A stretch of DNA of 23,341 bases, from the NCBI GenBank assembly GCA_003254885.1, contig QANT01001592.1, positions 1 to 23,341 of the forward strand, given 5' to 3'. This document shows, piece after piece, positions 20,036-23,341 of this stretch. Position numbers and translations under genes: made by a program. Position 1 is the first letter of the stretch. Each line of letters starts with the position of its first letter. Source of the stretch: Purshia tridentata. Its lineage: Eukaryota; Streptophyta; Magnoliopsida; Rosales; Rosaceae. The notes below the pieces were generated by a model. That model saw only the letters and a program-made list of their open reading frames with translations. It was not told the origin of the DNA and ran no database searches.

Positions 20036-20043
20036 GGGTGGGG
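20021..20043 (+). other. G-quadruplex motif
   Basis: Four G runs of at least three, GGGG-T-GGGGGGG-CGT-GGG-T-GGGG, with very short loops, inside strongly AT-rich DNA. Folding potential is high; function is unknown. Confidence 0.7.
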
Positions 20044-20160
20044 AAGAATGAATTATGCTATGTATTTATTGTTTTTTTAAGAGGGATGCCCTTAAAGTAA
20101 AGTAGTTTTTTAGATGAAGTGAGCAAGTTTGCTATGTCCTACAATTAACACAAAAAGTCT

Positions 20161-20163
<3 letters not shown>

Positions 20164-20202
<39 letters not shown>
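20164..20202. repeat. AT microsatellite
   Basis: An uninterrupted (AT)n tract of about 39 bp. Confidence 0.95.
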
Positions 20203-20203
<1 letters not shown>

Positions 20204-21592
20204 GAGTAAATATTATGAGAAACCTAGCCTCCAATCATTCAATGATATTATAAAAATTATGGATAACGCCGTACATATTGAGTTATTGGAGTACAACTAC
20301 ACATGAGATTCTTTTGAGATTTAATAATTATTGTAAATAAACTTGCATTGTAAAGGACTTTTATGTCAAAATCATTTTATACTTATGTGAGATCATAAAT
20401 AATATTATTTGGTTACAAGGAAGGATATCGAACTTCCAACTTATCATAATGTTAAGTCATTTCTTTGTCAACTTTCGTCACTCAGCTAATCCAAGGACTT
20501 CAGCAGTTTGAAATAAGCGAGTTTATCATTGCGACCACATTGATTTAAATATAAAAGGTGAGTTTATTTATTATTTGGATGGTGGGACTATGATATATGT
20601 ATCATTAAAATGTTTTATAAAAGTACGGCTAGTACTAGTAGGATTTTTCTCTTATGCGAAAAGAGAATGCGAAGCTTATGTATAAACAGAAATAGACAGG
20701 ACATAGCGTTACGTTTGAACAACTTTGTATCTCTGCTTCCACACTAACTCTGCATCTTTCCTTTCGTAGGAGATCTCTAGGGAAACGTCTAGGACAGCCA
20801 ATCTTATTTTCTCGCATGTAATTTGAATTAGCATGCACGTAAATCTATTTGATTTATTTATACACTGAATGATTGATTAGCCACTTGGGAGTTGACTTGA
20901 TAAATAACCCACCTAATATTATATACATAATTTCGTGTGATTTGGTTGCAAGTTAAAATTCACTTTAAATGTATTTTAAGCAACTAAAATATTATGTGTG
21001 AAATAAATTAAAAATGGTGGCTTTTATCATACGGCACAAAATGCACAAATTAAGCCACAATGTAAAAATTTCCAAGTGTCTATAGTTTTATCTTTTAATA
21101 CTATATACATATATTGAATACATCTCATGATGACCACTGAAATTAATGAATGTGATCCGAATTCAAAAAAAAAAAAATGTTTTATTTACTAAATTTGTTT
21201 ATTAATTGATGTGATAGGACACATATTTTGTTAAAATTAATAAACAGTAGCAAGAGTATTTATAGCCAGGGAGAAGCTTATGTACGAGGAAATGGTGGGA
21301 TCGAGATCAGACGGTGTGAATTTAATTTTAGGTTGTGGGGTATTTGGGGATCTGGTTCTGGTGGCCGTTGGATGGGTAGAGGTTGCGTAGACGTATTGAA
21401 GGTTGACTGAGAGAAATGTGTCATGTGTGAATGACGTTGGCAATGAGGTTGAATGTGTGATTGTTTGTATCAACCAAATAATTAAGGCTATATATTCAAG
21501 ATTCTTAGACCTCCAAAATCATTGGAATTTGTCTATATCTGCCGAGGACTTTCCTTTTTAGGAATATATAATTCACTTGATCTTCTCTTTTA
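20203..21592. other. Long stretch without a convincing gene
   Basis: Mostly AT-rich. Two GC-richer patches occur, about 20625-20840 and 21255-21475, each with short open frames on one or both strands but no recognised domain. The second is preceded by TATTTATAG (21259-21267), a possible TATA box, and has an ATG at 21293 opening only 32 codons. Neither is called as a gene. Confidence 0.4.
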
Positions 21593-21884
21593 TTATTCTT
21601 ATTTTACAATATATTTAATTTCATGAATCATCCTATTTATATTTAGATCTAATTATGAAAATCGTTTTTATAAAAAATAATTAAATCAAAAATCGTTTGG
21701 TTATGTAACTGTGATCGAATAAATAGACAATTTTGGTAATAATTTGATTCACCATTAATTTATTTATAATGATTACATGATCAAAAGATTTTCAATTTAG
21801 TTCATTTTTTGTATAGATGATCTAAATAATTATCTAAAATATGAACGGTTTGGATCATGAAAATATATTGTAAAATGAGAATAA
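21593..21884. mobile_element. Foldback MITE related to the 12841 copy
   Basis: The halves pair around about 21738. The outer left TTATTCTTATTTTACAATAT matches the reverse complement of the outer right (TTATTCTCATTTTACAATAT), then TTTCATGA, ATATTTAGAT, AAATCAAAAATC and GTTATGTAA find partners. Words TGATCCAAACCGTTCAT, GCAAAAAAT/ACAAAAAAT, AACTAAAT and AAATAAAT in the same order as at 12862-12975 suggest one family. No coding capacity. Confidence 0.8.
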
Positions 21885-22035
21885 AAAAAAAAATAGGCAA
21901 GGTGGAAAGCATTCCTTTTTTTTTTCTCTCTAATAAAAAATTATAAACTGACATTAGCAATATAAAAGACAATTAGAATAAAAATCATAACTCATTATTA
22001 TTCATAATTATTATGCAATAAGACAAATACAGAGA

Positions 22036-22884
22036 TCAACAATAGCAATGGCATATAGGAGGCTCTAATTGCTTGCAAAATCCTCCTTTAGTACATGACT
22101 CCTTACAAAAGTCCGAGCATTTTTGGTCATCCGTACAAGATCCGAAGTTTTTATTATTATCACAACACTTAGCTTTAACTCCATCAGCAATGGATTTGAA
22201 ATTGTTGACGCCACCTGGACTTTGATGATTGAGAGCCTCTGGTGTCGCAATTGCTATCTTGCAAACTGAAATTGGAAAATAATAATAATATAAATTATTA
22301 TTAGTTTTTCAAAATTAATGGACATTATTGTATATATCAACACTCTCATAACAATATATATGAATAAAATTGGTCTAAAAGATGTGTGCGTATTTATATA
22401 CTTGTTTTTTTTGTTTATTTTATAGAAATAGGTGTCTCAGCATTGAATTATGGAATATAACAATCATAATTAAATTGACAAAAGATGGATTTTCTGTGTT
22501 TGAAAAAAGTTTGGCTAAAAGCATTGATGTGTACATGGATTTTTTTTTTTTCCGGGAATGTATATGAATGTGTATAATACATTTTTATAGTGGAAAATAT
22601 TTAAAAGCAATCAATAGTAATTTGAATCTAAAATAAAAATCGATAAAAACTAGACTCAAAAAACTTGTAGATGAGATTTCTACTACTTGAACAAGCGCTA
22701 GTAGCCTGCATGCATATGCAACATGTTAGATTAATATGGAAAATTACAATAACAGATTCATAGAGTAAATGAAATATTATGCATGGAAAACGATAACATG
22801 GTGAAAGATAAATGAAACAAATTAACCTGCAGCGAAGAAAAGCACCGATATAAGAACGAAAGATGCAATTGTAAACTTAGTCAT
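22036..22884 (-). CDS. Defensin-like secreted cysteine-rich peptide (two exons)
   Basis: Exons 22884-22827 and 22265-22036 with a 561-bp GT-AG intron give 95 residues ending at TGA 22036-22038. The ATG at 22884-22882 is the first after the TATA box. Residues 1 to about 20 (MTKFTIASFVLISVLFFAA) form a clear signal peptide, so the product should enter the secretory pathway. The C-terminal half holds ten cysteines spaced CC-x8-C-x5-C-x3-C-x3-C-x5-C-x7-C-x-C-x-C. The CxxxC and terminal C-x-C pattern fits the cysteine-stabilised alpha-beta fold of plant defensin-like peptides, and an intron close to the signal-peptide end is usual for that group. A role in defence or reproductive signalling is known for the family but not shown here. 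Two extra cysteines (the CC start and the final C) set it apart from eight-cysteine defensins. No break was seen. Confidence 0.8.
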
Positions 22885-22951
22885 CTTTTTTCTTAAGAGT
22901 TGATTGACTTTTTAACTTTTGGTATTGAAAAGGTTGTGTACATCTGCAATC

Positions 22952-22959
22952 TATTTATA
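22952..22959 (-). promoter_or_regulatory. TATA box of the defensin-like gene
   Basis: The minus strand reads CTATAAATAG, 68 bp upstream of the ATG. This predicts a leader of about 35-40 bases, normal for small plant secreted peptide genes. Confidence 0.7.
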
Positions 22960-23127
22960 GTCGAAGTAAGGAGCTAAATATGTAGAAAATTATATTTAAA
23001 TTAATAAAATATTTCAATATTATATAAAAATCAATGTATGTTTTATTTTCCCATAAATATCAATGGATTTGAAATTATACTCCACTTTAGTCACTAATAA
23101 AATTAAAAATTTGCTTAACCAAATCAT
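22960..23127. other. AT-rich upstream sequence of the defensin-like gene
   Basis: No further gene. It separates the minus-strand promoter from the repeat cluster at the window edge, and any distal control elements would lie here. Confidence 0.4.
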
Positions 23128-23341
23128 AAATATAAATGGTCATAATGATCAAAATCAACTTCCATATGGAATAATGAAATAAATTTATAGAGTCATCAAT
23201 ATAAATTAGAAGAAAAATAAAAATTATAGATTCTTTTAACGATTAAAAATATATATGGTCATAATGACCAAAATAAAGGTCGATCAATATGATCTTAATG
23301 AAATCAATTTATAGAGTCATGAATATGAATTAGAGATGGTC
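23128..23341 (+). repeat. Second cluster of the ~105-120-bp repeat, running off the window
   Basis: Units begin near 23128 and 23245 (117 bp apart) with ATATAAATGGTCATAATGA and ATATATATGGTCATAATGA, followed by the same AATTTATAGAGTCAT and ATTAGA-GATGG words as at 19220-19660. The last unit reaches the window end and probably continues beyond it. Confidence 0.9.

Noticed and set aside
20400..20440. Possible Pol III B-box or SINE end (minus strand GAAGTTCGATATCC)
   Set aside because: No matching A box at the right distance, no poly-A tail and no target duplication were found.

Overview
This window is nuclear DNA from a flowering plant. It is AT-rich, its genes are split by short GT-AG introns, and it holds a plant cyclic nucleotide-gated channel locus, a Ty1/copia fragment, several foldback elements and a small secreted cysteine-rich gene. 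Two foldback elements resemble a family I associate with Rosaceae, so Rosaceae is a tentative guess. No tRNA, rRNA, CRISPR or bacterial-type feature was seen. A single N (18937) in a poly-A run suggests a draft assembly. || Layout: (1) 1-4430, + strand: a seven-exon CNGC-type channel locus with TATA box, W-box pair and AATAAA. All splice sites and phases are consistent, but two in-frame stops (TAA 1281-1283, TGA 1888-1890) interrupt it, intron 3 carries a recent 298-bp tandem duplication, and the 3' end lacks the usual calmodulin/IQ region. I call it a young pseudogene. (2) 4430-8740: no convincing gene; a GA microsatellite, a candidate 0.84-kb inverted-repeat element and two degenerate repeat remnants. 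(3) 8738-10739, minus strand: a truncated Ty1/copia element with LTR, gag and start of pol, one in-frame stop, and a palindromic repeat array in the U3. (4) 10742-11790, + strand: a broken coding region that is possibly an endogenous virus relic (weak identification). (5) 12010-12822, minus strand: an LTR-like block with TATA box and an array of GGACC/GGTCC palindromes, one a perfect 30-bp palindrome. (6) 12841-17045: a dense transposon patch with a foldback MITE, a 1.2-kb Mutator-like element with a GC-richer core, and a foldback element split by an 823-bp insertion with a 9-bp target duplication. A near-perfect empty site for that insertion lies 0.4 kb away. (7) 18411-18680: a 30-bp hairpin minisatellite. 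(8) 19220-19660 and 23128-23341: two clusters of one roughly 105-120-bp repeat family, with a second foldback MITE (21593-21884) between them. (9) 22036-22884, minus strand: an apparently intact two-exon defensin-like secreted peptide gene with its own TATA box, the only gene here that looks functional. || The window is gene-poor and has no operon-like cooperation. The channel relic and the small peptide gene are separate, and most of the rest is transposon, repeat or viral-like material in successive states of decay and nesting.
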